From positions 1-63,724 of the forward strand of contig JBMNOF010000005.1 of assembly GCA_050942925.1 (NCBI GenBank): 63,724 bases of DNA, read 5' to 3'. Origin of the DNA: Spyradocola sp050942925. Lineage in GTDB: Bacteria; Bacillota; Clostridia; Christensenellales; UBA1750. Both the position numbers and the translations under genes were made by a program. Below are positions 17,001-25,333 of the stretch, in pieces (within the stretch, counting starts at the first letter, position 1; every line of letters starts with the position of its first letter). The notes under the pieces were generated by a model that was not told where the DNA came from, did not search any database, and saw nothing but the letters and a program-made list of their open reading frames with translations.

Positions 17001-18128
17001 GATTTTGTTCATGAGGGTGAGCTTTTCGGCGCATTCCACGACGCGGCGCAGAACGATCTCCACCTGCTCGTCCGTGAGCAGAACGAGGTTGATGTAGATG
17101 CCGTTTTCGCAGTCCTCGTTGGAGGTGCGGCGCACGAGGATGGCGGGATCGCCCTTGGCCAGCATCTCCACCAGCGCTTCCGCGGAATAGGCGCCCAGAA
17201 TTTCCAGCACCATGTAGGGATAGTTCTGCCCAAACGGTCCGGGGCACGCGCGCCGGCAGAGGAAGTAGCCCTCCTTTTCCATCCTGTGGCGAAGGTCTCG
17301 AAGCAGGTCCTCCGCCCGGCGGATCTTGGCGGCAAAGTCGTCCCCCGCGAGGTATTCCTCCAGCGCGACGTACAGGCCCACAACCTCCTCCCGGCCGATG
17401 TTGGCCACCGAGGCAATGCTGTGCTTGGGCGGCGCGATGGAGAGCACCGCATCCGTCAGCCACTTCTTGCCCACGATGAAGCCGCTGCTGGCCGGCCCAC
17501 AGAGCGCGCGGCCCCCGGCAAAGACCGCCGCCTCTGCACCGGCCTTGGTAAAGCGCCACAGGCTCTCCTTCGGGGGGATTTGCGACATGGCGTTGACCAC
17601 CAGGGGCACATGCGCGCGCTTGGCGACCTCGGCGACCTCCTCAAAGGTGAGGGTGTTCGGCGTGCGCACCACGGCGTAAAAGATGGCGCAGGTGTTGTCG
17701 TTGATGGCTGCGCGGAGCTTTTCCTTCTGGCGGGGACCGGCGTCCACGGGCACGAGCTTTGCGCCGACCAGGCTGGTCTCGCCCCCGAAGGCATCCATCT
17801 GCGCCTTGAGGACGAGGATCTCCCGCTTGAGCCCCGGCGCATCCGGCAGGCTCATCATGCGCTCGTAGTCGCCGCCGGTCATCAGGGCCGCGGCGCACAT
17901 CATGAGCCCCGCGGCCGTGCCGGCGACCACGGCCGCGCCCTCGTTCTGCGTCATCTCCGCGATGCGCTCACCCACGGCGCGGTGCAGGTCCTCCATGCGG
18001 ACAAAGGAGCGGGAGGCTTCCTCCATGGCGTCCAAGACCCCCTCGGACAGGAGGTTGCAGCCGTAGGATGCAAGCGGGTCCACGGCGTTGATATAGGTTC
18101 GAATGTTTAGCGTCTCATACACGCTCAC
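16998..18128 (-). CDS. SelA/DgaE-like PLP-fold protein lacking the PLP lysine
   Basis: This 376-residue fold type I protein is clearly homologous to its neighbour at 18125-19264 and to the SelA/D-glucosaminate-6-phosphate ammonia-lyase group. The loop that normally reads SGGK-x-L-x-G-P reads FAGGRALCGP here, so the Schiff-base lysine is Arg207. The aspartate that normally contacts the pyridine nitrogen (VDAAAQ-type motif) is Asn179 (VVNAMSQIPP). It is therefore unlikely to use PLP by itself. A GTG start overlaps the upstream stop (GTGA) with GGGAGGG before it, so the two are translated together and may form a hetero-oligomer. The function is unknown. Confidence 0.85.
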   Translation of the reverse strand: MSVYETLNIRTYINAVDPLASYGCNLLSEGVLDAMEEASRSFVRMEDLHRAVGERIAEMTQNEGAAVVAGTAAGLMMCAAALMTGGDYERMMSLPDAPGLKREILVLKAQMDAFGGETSLVGAKLVPVDAGPRQKEKLRAAINDNTCAIFYAVVRTPNTLTFEEVAEVAKRAHVPLVVNAMSQIPPKESLWRFTKAGAEAAVFAGGRALCGPASSGFIVGKKWLTDAVLSIAPPKHSIASVANIGREEVVGLYVALEEYLAGDDFAAKIRRAEDLLRDLRHRMEKEGYFLCRRACPGPFGQNYPYMVLEILGAYSAEALVEMLAKGDPAILVRRTSNEDCENGIYINLVLLTDEQVEIVLRRVVECAEKLTLMNKI

Positions 18129-19264
18129 GCCGTCTTCCCTCCCTTTGCAAGCTTTTCATAGCAGGTGAGAATCCCCTCCACCAGCTGCGGAACCTCCTCT
18201 GGGTTCATGTTGAGGGGATTGATCGTGATGCCGTTGTGCCATTCCCAGTTTCCCACCACGATGCCGGGGTCCAGGTCCAGAAGGGCTTCGGAGAGCTCCT
18301 TGGCCGAAACGCCGCCGAGCACCTCCACGCCGAGCCAGCTGTAGGTCTGCCCCGAGGGCCCGGGATAGAGCGTCGTGGTCTTAAACTGCATGGTCTTGTC
18401 CAGCGCCTCGGCGATCTGCTCGCGCATGACGCGCATCTCGTGGAGGCGGTCCTCCATCTGCCCGGGCTGCAGGAAGCGCTTGAGCGCCGTGTAGACGCTG
18501 ATGATCTCCTCGCGGCCCTGGCTGGCCGTGTAGGCTAGGCCGGTTCTTGGCGGCATGGCCATGTCCATCAGGTCGATGAGCGCGCGGCGGCCCACCATCA
18601 CGCCGCTCTGCTGCGCGCCGCGGATGGCCTTTCCGCCGGCAAAAATCGCCAGGTCCGCGCCGTTGTCCACGGTGTAGTGCCAAAGGTTTTCCTTGGGCGG
18701 CAGCTGGCCGGACGCCTGCACGACCATGAACAGGTCGTGCTTGTGCGCAAGGAGCGTCAGCATCCGCAGCGGCGGGCACTTCATCGCCAGCACCTGCGTG
18801 TCGCAGTAGACGATGGCGCAGGTGCGCGGGGTAATGGCCTGCTCGATGTCCGCAGTGGTCACGTGCTTGCCAAATCCCACGTCGATGACCTTGCCGCCGG
18901 CCGCCTTGATGGCATAGCCCACGCTGGTCTTCCGCTCCCTAAGGAGGAGAAACTCGTTGCGCAGCTCCCGCGCGTCGGGCAGCATGGCAAACAGCTCCGG
19001 TTCCGGGTGGCGCACCATGCACACGGCGCTGGCCATGAGCATGCCCGCAGCCGTGCCGGATACGACGTAAGCCGCTTCGTTTCCGGTCATCTGCGCGATC
19101 TCGCGGCCGACCGCTTGCTGCAATTCCCGAATGGGAACGTATTGGGATGCGGCGTCGCGCATGGCGGCGAGCGTTTCCGGTTCCATGCGCGAAGAGCCAA
19201 AGGCAGACACCGCATCCCAAGCATTGATATAGGTCTTTACTTTCAGCCGCTGATAGATGTCCAT
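18125..19264 (-). CDS. SelA/DgaE-like PLP-dependent enzyme
   Basis: This 379-residue fold type I protein resembles the group containing selenocysteine synthase SelA and D-glucosaminate-6-phosphate ammonia-lyase. The lysine loop FAGGKAIRGAQQSG keeps the PLP lysine (Lys212), and NEAAYVVSGTAAGMLMA near residue 62 matches the phosphate-binding region. The expected pyridine-contacting Asp is Gln183 (VVQASGQLPP), which is unusual. Absence of selB, selD and selC, and the small size, argue against SelA. A sugar-amino-acid lyase or racemase is more likely given the neighbouring transporter. The ATG at 19264 has GGAGG 6 nt upstream and a consensus promoter 30 bp before it. Confidence 0.85.
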   Translation of the reverse strand: MDIYQRLKVKTYINAWDAVSAFGSSRMEPETLAAMRDAASQYVPIRELQQAVGREIAQMTGNEAAYVVSGTAAGMLMASAVCMVRHPEPELFAMLPDARELRNEFLLLRERKTSVGYAIKAAGGKVIDVGFGKHVTTADIEQAITPRTCAIVYCDTQVLAMKCPPLRMLTLLAHKHDLFMVVQASGQLPPKENLWHYTVDNGADLAIFAGGKAIRGAQQSGVMVGRRALIDLMDMAMPPRTGLAYTASQGREEIISVYTALKRFLQPGQMEDRLHEMRVMREQIAEALDKTMQFKTTTLYPGPSGQTYSWLGVEVLGGVSAKELSEALLDLDPGIVVGNWEWHNGITINPLNMNPEEVPQLVEGILTCYEKLAKGGKTA

Positions 19265-19293
19265 GGGCACTCCTCCCTCTCTCACCGCTATTT

Positions 19294-19322
19294 AGCATAC
19301 CAAACGGTGGTGTATTTGTCAA
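19294..19322 (-). promoter_or_regulatory. sigma-A promoter of the SelA-like pair
   Basis: A perfect TTGACA (19317-19322), 17 bp and TATGCT (19294-19299) lie on the minus strand 30 bp before the start at 19264. The 195 bp further upstream (19323-19517) are strikingly AT-rich for this genome and hold no gene; they probably also contain the promoter of the divergent GHKL gene. Confidence 0.75.
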
Positions 19323-19517
19323 TCAAGCCCACAGCTTTCCTCTCTTTTTTCGACGTTTTCCTTCATTTTTTATTTTTCGCAAATGTTTTGTTGATTCTTT
19401 TCTACCGGCTTTTCATGTCCATGTTAAGTTTTTCCCGTTTTTGCTTGCTTATTGTGAATTTGTGTTGTATGCTAACAGTACCGAAAACCGTTTCACAAAT
19501 TTAAGGGGGGTGTTTTT

Positions 19518-20147
19518 ATGTGCTTTCGGGTCCTGTTGGATAAAATTCGCCTTCTGTGCGTCTGCCGTGGGCTGACCTCGGACGATGTTGTGGAGCTGCG
19601 GGCCATGCGCCACGAGCTGTGCAACCACCTTTGCGCCATCAGCGGGCTCGCCCAGTTGAACGACTGCGCGCGCATTTCTTCCTATGTAACCGACATGCTG
19701 GGCGCGTTAGCGCTGGACGCCCCGTATACCGGCACGGGCAACGCCGCCGTGGACGGGGCCTTGACCGCAGAGGTCCGGCATGCCAAGGACCGAAACGTGA
19801 TCCTGACCTTGCGGACCGTTCCCCTTCCCGAGACAAACCTGCAGGACTGCGACCTGACGCGCCTCCTCTCCACGCTGCTGGACAGCGGCATCCGCAACAC
19901 GGAGCGCCTCCTCGGCCATAAGCGCGAGGTGAGCTTTACGCTCTCCACCGAAAATGGATACCTTCTGCTCTCCTGCGTCTATCCCTCCGCGACGGAATCC
20001 GGAAACCGCATCATGGTCCGGCGCCTGCGCCGCACGGCGGCAAAGTATGGCGGCGTATGCCAGTTTTCCCTCAAGCGGGGCATCGTGCGCGCGGAGATCT
20101 ACCTCCCCATGCGCTTCCCCGCTCCCTTGGCCACGGCCCAAGGCTAG
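19518..20147 (+). CDS. membrane-less sensor kinase-like protein (SpoOB/AgrC-type H-box plus GHKL ATPase)
   Basis: This 209-residue protein begins with about 25 residues including CFRVLLDKIRLLCVC and then an H-box RHELCNHLCAISGLAQL near residue 30, like the RHDxxNHL of AgrC/SpoOB-type kinases. The rest resembles a GHKL ATPase: LTRLLSTLLDSGIRNTE near residue 113 stands where the N-box should be, and SGNRIMVRRLRRTAAKYGG replaces the usual glycine-rich lid. There are no transmembrane helices and no response regulator beside it. It may be a cytosolic phosphotransfer protein or an inactive kinase. It overlaps the convergent EamA gene by 4 bp. Confidence 0.65.
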   Translation: MCFRVLLDKIRLLCVCRGLTSDDVVELRAMRHELCNHLCAISGLAQLNDCARISSYVTDMLGALALDAPYTGTGNAAVDGALTAEVRHAKDRNVILTLRTVPLPETNLQDCDLTRLLSTLLDSGIRNTERLLGHKREVSFTLSTENGYLLLSCVYPSATESGNRIMVRRLRRTAAKYGGVCQFSLKRGIVRAEIYLPMRFPAPLATAQG

Positions 20148-21004
20148 AGCAGGAGCAAAAACGTCCCCGTCGTGAGCAGCACAAGCCCCGCCGTCGCCCT
20201 GCGGCTGAGCCGTTCTCCCAGGAATAGGCAGGCAAAGCCCACCGTCACCAGGATGCTCAGCTTATCCAGCGGCGCCACGACCGAGGCGGGGCCCAGCTGC
20301 AGCGCCCGGTTGTAACACAGCCACGACGCGCCCGTGGCCAGGCCCGACAGGGCCGTGAACCCCAGCGTCCGCCGGTCCAGGCTTCGGACCAAGCGCTGCT
20401 TCCCCCGCGCAAAGACGAGGGCCCAGGCCATTGCCAGCACCACTGTCGTGCGAAGGGCCGTGGCCAGGTTGCTCTCCACCGCCTCCAGGCCGATCTTGGT
20501 CAGGATGCTCGTCAGCGCGGCAAAGAGCGCGGAGAGAATGGCGTACAGCAGCCATCCCGCCGCGCGCGGGGCGCCCGAGGGCGCGCGGCTCCAGTCCAGC
20601 ATGAGGACCGTTCCCACGGCCAGGATTCCCATGCCGGGGAGCTTCCACCCCGTGAGCGGCTCGCCCAGCAGGAGCGCCGCCAGCAGCATCGTCAGGACCG
20701 TCGAGGACTTGTCGATCGCCGCCACGCCGTGGACGTTCCCCTTCTGCAGCGCCCGGAAGTAGCACACCCAGGACGCGCCCGTGCACAGCCCGGAGAGCAC
20801 CAGGAACACCGCCCCCCGCGGGGAGAGCTGCGCGATTCCCCCCAGCGAGTGCGTCAAGGCCGCCATGCCCCAGGCGCAGACGAGCACCACCCCCGTGCGC
20901 AGCGCGGTCACCAGGTCCGAATCCGCGTCGCGTATGCCGATCTTGGCCAAAATAGAAGTCGCCCCTGCGAACAGCGCAGAGGCGAGCGCAAGGGCGACGT
21001 ACAT
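20144..21004 (-). CDS. EamA-family (drug/metabolite superfamily) transporter
   Basis: This 286-residue protein is made of two homologous halves of five helices each. The repeat is visible as ATSILAKIGIRDADSDLVTALRTGVVL near residue 14 and LTSILTKIGLEAVESNLATALRTTVVL near residue 160. GLCTGASWVCYFRALQKG and GLATGASWLCYNRALQLG repeat likewise. EamA proteins export amino acids, nucleotides or other metabolites. It is followed by the deacetylase gene upstream by 3 bp, so both lie in one transcript. Confidence 0.88.
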   Translation of the reverse strand: MYVALALASALFAGATSILAKIGIRDADSDLVTALRTGVVLVCAWGMAALTHSLGGIAQLSPRGAVFLVLSGLCTGASWVCYFRALQKGNVHGVAAIDKSSTVLTMLLAALLLGEPLTGWKLPGMGILAVGTVLMLDWSRAPSGAPRAAGWLLYAILSALFAALTSILTKIGLEAVESNLATALRTTVVLAMAWALVFARGKQRLVRSLDRRTLGFTALSGLATGASWLCYNRALQLGPASVVAPLDKLSILVTVGFACLFLGERLSRRATAGLVLLTTGTFLLLL

Positions 21005-21007
21005 TTT

Positions 21008-21925
21008 CTATTCCTCCATGGGCACGTTCTCCAGCGTGGCAAACGTGTAGCCCAAGCTTTTCAAGTAGTCGATGGCTTCCGGGAGCATCTCCACGGTCGC
21101 CTGTTTGCTGTTGGTGTCGTGCATGAGCACGATGATGTCGCGGCCGCGGTTGGCCTGCACGTCCACCGTTTCCACAAACCGCTCGTAGAGCTCGTCCGCG
21201 CTCTTCTTGGAAGCGCCGCTCTCCGCATCGCCGTTGAGGGCGTTCCAATCGAAATAGCGGTATCCGGCCGCACGGACGTCGTCGCGGTAATCGCGGCAGC
21301 GCCGGTTGGTGGAGCCGTAGGGGAAGCGCATGAGGTCGCTCGGCCAATAGTCCTCTCCCAGGATGTCGTGGATGGTCGCCTCGCAGGCCTCCAGGTCCTT
21401 CAGGAATGCGTCGGCGCTGGCGTAGATCTCATCCGTCTTATGGGTCATGGAGTGGTTGGCCACGACAGATCCTTGCGCGGCAATGGCCCGAATCGCGTCC
21501 GGACGGTCCTGCGCGTTCTCCCCGATGACGAAGAACGTGGCTGTGACGCCCTTTTCGCTCAGGATCGCCAGGATGTCCTGCGTGTGCTTGGACGGCCCGT
21601 CGTCAAACGTCAAATAGACGTACTTCTGTCCCTGGCTGCGGTCCGGCTCTTCCAAGGCGTGCGTGGGTTCCGGCGTCGCCGTGGGCTCCGGCGTAGCGGT
21701 CGGCACAGGCGTAGCCGGCGCGGTTGCTGTCGCGGCGGGCACGGGTGTAGCCGTGGGCGCCGGCTTGAGCGTCACGACGGCCTCGCTCCCCTTGTTGCCA
21801 TCCACCGGGCGTAATATGATGATGTCGCTCGCGACGTCCCCTTGTGCACGGGCATGGGGTGCGGCGCAACCTGCCAATAGCATTCCCATCGTCAGGAGCA
21901 ACACCCAAAGCAGCATTTTGCGCAT
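21008..21925 (-). CDS. polysaccharide deacetylase lipoprotein (NodB domain)
   Basis: This 305-residue secreted protein starts with a signal ending in lipobox LAGC. A low-complexity linker of TP/TATPEPT repeats follows (about residues 55-88), and then a NodB domain: TFDDGPS near residue 102, NHSMTH near residue 155, RFPYGS near residue 195 and LMHDT near residue 265. It should remove N- or O-acetyl groups from peptidoglycan or another surface glycan. The Thr/Pro linker acts as a spacer from the membrane. The downstream EamA gene overlaps its transcript. Confidence 0.92.
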   Translation of the reverse strand: MRKMLLWVLLLTMGMLLAGCAAPHARAQGDVASDIIILRPVDGNKGSEAVVTLKPAPTATPVPAATATAPATPVPTATPEPTATPEPTHALEEPDRSQGQKYVYLTFDDGPSKHTQDILAILSEKGVTATFFVIGENAQDRPDAIRAIAAQGSVVANHSMTHKTDEIYASADAFLKDLEACEATIHDILGEDYWPSDLMRFPYGSTNRRCRDYRDDVRAAGYRYFDWNALNGDAESGASKKSADELYERFVETVDVQANRGRDIIVLMHDTNSKQATVEMLPEAIDYLKSLGYTFATLENVPMEE

Positions 21926-22038
21926 AAATCTCCATCCTTCCCTGATAATTTACAGTATACCGCAAATACCCCGCTGTGCTCAACATCGCGCCGCGAAGAT
22001 TTGAGATTTAACAATTATTTTACATATTTCCCCATCGA

Positions 22039-22067
22039 TTGACAAAAGGCAATGTCTGCGCTATGAT
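22039..22067 (+). promoter_or_regulatory. consensus sigma-A promoter of the DUF4430-ECF operon
   Basis: A perfect TTGACA (22039-22044), 17 bp and TATGAT (22062-22067) lie 38 bp before the start. The 5' leader is too short for a cobalamin or other large riboswitch. Confidence 0.85.
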
Positions 22068-22104
22068 GGGAGCGCGAAAAATTTAAGAGGAGGACGTTTC
22101 CCCA

Positions 22105-22497
22105 ATGAACAAGAAGACAAAGATCATCCTATCCCTTGTGGCACTGGTGGTCGTCGTCGCGGTGTTTGTGGGCGTGTACTTCGCCACGAGGCCGGAAACC
22201 TCTGCGGGCGACAAGCACATCACGGTGGAAATCGTGGGCAAGGACGACTCGCGCACGGTGGAGCTCGACACGGATGAGGAGTACCTCGGCCCGGCGCTCG
22301 AGCAGGAGAACCTGATCTCGGGCACGGAGAGCGAGTTCGGTCTGTACGTCACGACCGTGGACGGCTACACGGCGGATGAATCCGCGCAGGAGTGGTGGTG
22401 CTTCACCAAGGGCGGCGAAACCCTGAACACGGGTGTGGACAGCACGCCGATTGCCGACGGCGACGCCTTTGAAATCACGCTCACCACGGGCTGGTAA
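22105..22497 (+). CDS. DUF4430 (transcobalamin-like C-terminal domain) surface protein
   Basis: This 130-residue protein has a lysine-rich start and one hydrophobic segment (residues 7-27). The remainder is an extracellular DUF4430 domain, with ITVEIVGKDD, GLYVTTVDGY and EWWCFTKGGETLNTGVDSTPIADGD. DUF4430 resembles the C-terminal domain of transcobalamin and intrinsic factor and often occurs with ECF S components in Clostridia. It may present cobalamin or another vitamin to the S component encoded 3 bp downstream. The ligand is an inference. Confidence 0.83.
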   Translation: MNKKTKIILSLVALVVVVAVFVGVYFATRPETSAGDKHITVEIVGKDDSRTVELDTDEEYLGPALEQENLISGTESEFGLYVTTVDGYTADESAQEWWCFTKGGETLNTGVDSTPIADGDAFEITLTTGW

Positions 22498-22500
22498 GCC

Positions 22501-23001
22501 ATGCGGCTCACCGTACGGGAGCTTGTGTTTCTGGCGCTGTGCACGGCGGCGATGTTCGTGTCGCAGGTAGCGCTCTCGTTTCTTCCCAACATCGAGTTGG
22601 TGTCGCTTCTTGTGATCGTCTACACGCACGCTTTCCGGCGCAAAGTGCTCTACATCATCTACGTCTTTACCCTATTGGAAGGGCTGCTCTATGGCTTCTC
22701 GATGTGGTGGTTGACCTACCTGTACGTCTGGACGATCCTCGCCGGGCTTGCATGGGCGTTCCGCCGCATGGACTCCCCGTTGGGCTGGGCTGTGCTGAGC
22801 GGGGCCTTTGGCCTTGCCTTCGGCGCGCTGTGCGAGCTGGTCTACCTGCCCGTCATCGGTTGGCGCGCGGCGGTGGGCGCTTGGATCTCGGGAATCCCCT
22901 TTGACCTTGCGCACTGCTTCGGCAACTTCGTGGCAGCCTTGGCGCTGTTCCGGCCGCTGAGCCGCCTGCTGCAGCGCCTGACCGCCTCCCTCTCTTCTTA
23001 G
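22501..23001 (+). CDS. ECF transporter S component (substrate-binding membrane subunit)
   Basis: This 166-residue membrane protein has about five to six hydrophobic segments and starts with TVRELVFLALCTAAMFVSQVALSFLPNIE, a typical S-component N-terminus. SGAFGLAFGALCELVYLPVIG near residue 100 fits the conserved helix. It would capture a vitamin and dock with a shared EcfA/A'/T module encoded elsewhere. Its partner DUF4430 gene points to a corrinoid, but the substrate is not proven. A strong hairpin terminator follows. Confidence 0.82.
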   Translation: MRLTVRELVFLALCTAAMFVSQVALSFLPNIELVSLLVIVYTHAFRRKVLYIIYVFTLLEGLLYGFSMWWLTYLYVWTILAGLAWAFRRMDSPLGWAVLSGAFGLAFGALCELVYLPVIGWRAAVGAWISGIPFDLAHCFGNFVAALALFRPLSRLLQRLTASLSS

Positions 23002-23022
23002 AGTAAGACGCCCCGTTTCGAC

Positions 23023-23066
23023 AAAAAGTTACGGCGGAACCCATGGGGTTCCGCCGTAACTTTTTT
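23023..23066. terminator. bidirectional terminator between the ECF gene and the Eis-like gene
   Basis: A 20-nt arm (23023-23042) is complementary to 23047-23066, with an ATGG loop and A/T tracts on both sides. It serves both convergent genes. Confidence 0.92.
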
Positions 23067-23094
23067 CCGATTTTTCCTGGGTTTTCTATGTTTC

Positions 23095-24288
23095 TTAAAA
23101 GTAATCCGCGAAATAGCAGTCTTTCTTGACAAAGACTGCGCGCAGCGTCTCCAGATTGCCGTGGATTTCCACGTCGGGCCGGTAGCGAAGGGTGTCCAGC
23201 GGGGCAAAGCCCAGCGTGAGCTGCGCCAGGGTCGTCACGTCCACGACCAGGTCCGCGGGCGCGTCCGTGCGCTCCACGCTGACCGAGCCCTGCGAAAAGC
23301 GCACGGCGTACACGCCGGTGTTCTCCGGCAGGAACGCATCCTTGACGCCAATGGTGTAGCGGCCGGTGGCCTCGGGGTGCCGCATCAGGCGCAGGGCCTG
23401 CGGCACGTCCACGACGCGGAACATGCCGTGCGTGTCCACGCGCTGCTCGACGTGATAGGGCTCCGGCAGGAGCGTGCGCATGTCAATCTGCGGGGGAAAG
23501 ACCGCCTCGACATAGGTGTACTGCGCGGAAAGGCGGTACAAAAAGCCCAGGATGCCGTAAAACGCCTCGCGGCTGTCGTAGGCGAAGTCCTTGAGGACGG
23601 CCTTGCGCTCCTCGCCCGTGCCCTCGGCGCGCAGGAGGACGTAGGCGTGCGTGCCCGTTTCGTCCGCCAGGAGATAGCGGTAGACGCGGTCCTTCCAGGG
23701 GTCGCCCTCGATCCAATCCCACTGGGCTTCCGACCGGACGATGGCCATGTTCAGCCCCAGGATAAAGCGCTGGTAGACGTCCTGGAAGGGCTGGATGCAC
23801 TCGCCGGGCTTGTGCATGCGCACCTGGTACGGGCAGGGGAAGGCGCGAAGATCCGCGACCGGAAATCTTTGGCGCAGGGGCCCGCACCCGTACTCATATC
23901 CAAACTTGCGGTAATATTCATGGGAAAAGGGGTACAGCGCAGAAAAGACAAACCCCCGCGCGCGCATGTCGGCGAACATGGCGCGGAAGATCTCGCGGAT
24001 GCCGCCCTTTCTGCGGTATTCGGGCAAGGAGGACACGTTTCCAATCCCTCCCGAGAGCACGATGCGCCCGTCATAGAGGATGTGGTAGATGTTGTTGAGC
24101 AGGTGCGAGGTCATCGTGCCGTCTTCGTCAAAGGACCCCCAGTATTCCGTGGAGCCGTCGTTCTTTTTCCGCTCCTCCTCGATCTGGGCCGGTGCCTTTT
24201 CCATGTCCATCGTGCCGACAAAGGCGATGGTAGAAATTTTATGCGCCTCCAGGAATTCTTGGGCGGTTTGCAGCTTGCGTGCCTCCAT
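23095..24288 (-). CDS. Eis-like GNAT acetyltransferase with SCP2-like C-terminal domain
   Basis: This 397-residue protein has the Eis layout. An N-terminal GNAT domain carries GGIGNVSSLPEYRRKGGIREIFRAM near residue 80 and LYPFSHEYYRKFGYEYG near residue 118. A second GNAT-like domain follows, and then a C-terminal sterol-carrier-like domain from about residue 290 with DAFLPENTGVYAVRFSQG. Eis proteins acetylate amines such as aminoglycosides or protein lysines. The natural substrate in Clostridia is unknown. It is monocistronic. Confidence 0.88.
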   Translation of the reverse strand: MEARKLQTAQEFLEAHKISTIAFVGTMDMEKAPAQIEEERKKNDGSTEYWGSFDEDGTMTSHLLNNIYHILYDGRIVLSGGIGNVSSLPEYRRKGGIREIFRAMFADMRARGFVFSALYPFSHEYYRKFGYEYGCGPLRQRFPVADLRAFPCPYQVRMHKPGECIQPFQDVYQRFILGLNMAIVRSEAQWDWIEGDPWKDRVYRYLLADETGTHAYVLLRAEGTGEERKAVLKDFAYDSREAFYGILGFLYRLSAQYTYVEAVFPPQIDMRTLLPEPYHVEQRVDTHGMFRVVDVPQALRLMRHPEATGRYTIGVKDAFLPENTGVYAVRFSQGSVSVERTDAPADLVVDVTTLAQLTLGFAPLDTLRYRPDVEIHGNLETLRAVFVKKDCYFADYF

Positions 24289-24396
24289 GTTCTGCGCCTC
24301 CGTATTCCGTCGATTTTGCGGTTTTCTTCTCTCATGCTACCAGCCTGCGGGGGCACTTGTCAAGGTGGAAATATTTCACTTTCCCAAGTTCCCCCT

Positions 24397-24424
24397 TTGC
24401 AAATCGTAACAAATATGTCATAAT
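24397..24424 (+). promoter_or_regulatory. probable promoter of the L,D-transpeptidase gene
   Basis: TTGCAA (24397-24402), a 16-bp spacer and CATAAT (24419-24424) lie 35 bp before the start codon, in an AT-rich patch. Confidence 0.55.
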
Positions 24425-24458
24425 ATAGGGAGCTTAGGAATTGGAGGTGTGACTTCCC

Positions 24459-25322
24459 ATGAAGAGAGTGATTTCCTCTGCGCTTGTCGTGGCGCTGACC
24501 TTGCTCCCTGCAAGTGCGTTTGCTTCAGAGAGCACGAATGTCTGGGCGTCCGTTGGGACCCCCAGCGCAAAACAGGAGTCCAGCAACGTCTGGGCGTCCG
24601 TTGGTTCTTCCGCAAAGAAGGAGGAGCCGACCAACGTTTGGGCTGCCTATGACCCCGATGCTGAGCCCGTCGTTTCGACGGATGCCGGCGCTTCCACCAC
24701 TGCCTCGTCCTCCGCGGCTTCCATTGACTGGACCATCGGCCAGGACGACGGCACCCCCACCCTCAAGACGCCCGATTCGGCCAACATCGGCAAGGTGACG
24801 AGCGTCAGCAACCCGGCCGGCACGCTGCCCTCCTCGACCCAGGGCGTCGTGACCAATGCAGGCTACACCATGCCCTACGCCATCAAGGTGGACCTGACCA
24901 ACCAGGTCATCACCATCTTCTCCGCGTCGGAGCCCGGCGTCTACAACGTCATTGAAAAGCAGTTCATCTGCTCCACCGGCACATCTTCGAATCCCACGCC
25001 CACGGGCGTGTTCTCCCTGCCGGACACCAGCCGCAAGGCCTGGCGCTACTTCAAGACGTTTGACACCTATGTGCGCTACGCCGTGCACATCAAGGGCAAC
25101 TACTTCTTCCACTCCCTGCTCTACAGCGAGCCGGACCTGAGCACGCGCAGCAATACCTCCTATCGGAACCTGGGCAAGCCCGCCTCCCACGGCTGCATCC
25201 GCATGCTGGATGAGGACGTGAAGTGGATGGCGGAGAACTGCCTGGCCGACACGATGGTCTTCATCATGAACTGCGAGAAGGACAAGGCGCTGACCCAGTC
25301 CCTCCTGCCCCCGGCGCTCTAA
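24459..25322 (+). CDS. secreted L,D-transpeptidase (YkuD domain) with N-terminal 16-residue repeats
   Basis: This 287-residue protein has a signal peptide (cleavage likely after ASAFA). Three 16-residue repeats start at residues 27, 43 and 59, each beginning NVWAS or NVWAA. A low-complexity Ser/Thr/Ala linker follows, and then a YkuD domain from about residue 140. The catalytic motif is SHGCIRM with Cys246, and TGTSSNPTPTGVFSL precedes it. The enzyme cross-links peptidoglycan stems or anchors proteins. The tryptophan repeats are unlike the LysM or PG-binding domains usually found and may bind the wall. Confidence 0.9.
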   Translation: MKRVISSALVVALTLLPASAFASESTNVWASVGTPSAKQESSNVWASVGSSAKKEEPTNVWAAYDPDAEPVVSTDAGASTTASSSAASIDWTIGQDDGTPTLKTPDSANIGKVTSVSNPAGTLPSSTQGVVTNAGYTMPYAIKVDLTNQVITIFSASEPGVYNVIEKQFICSTGTSSNPTPTGVFSLPDTSRKAWRYFKTFDTYVRYAVHIKGNYFFHSLLYSEPDLSTRSNTSYRNLGKPASHGCIRMLDEDVKWMAENCLADTMVFIMNCEKDKALTQSLLPPAL

Positions 25323-25333
25323 AATTCGCAAAC

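Noticed and set aside
13675..17001. A 1,108-codon open frame on the plus strand
   Set aside because: It is antisense to comEC and the MFS gene, is rich in Gln/Arg/His runs typical of GC-rich shadow frames, and has no ribosome site or family motif.
16998..19264. Selenocysteine synthase SelA
   Set aside because: The proteins are smaller than SelA, lack its N-terminal domain, and no selB, selD or selC lies nearby.
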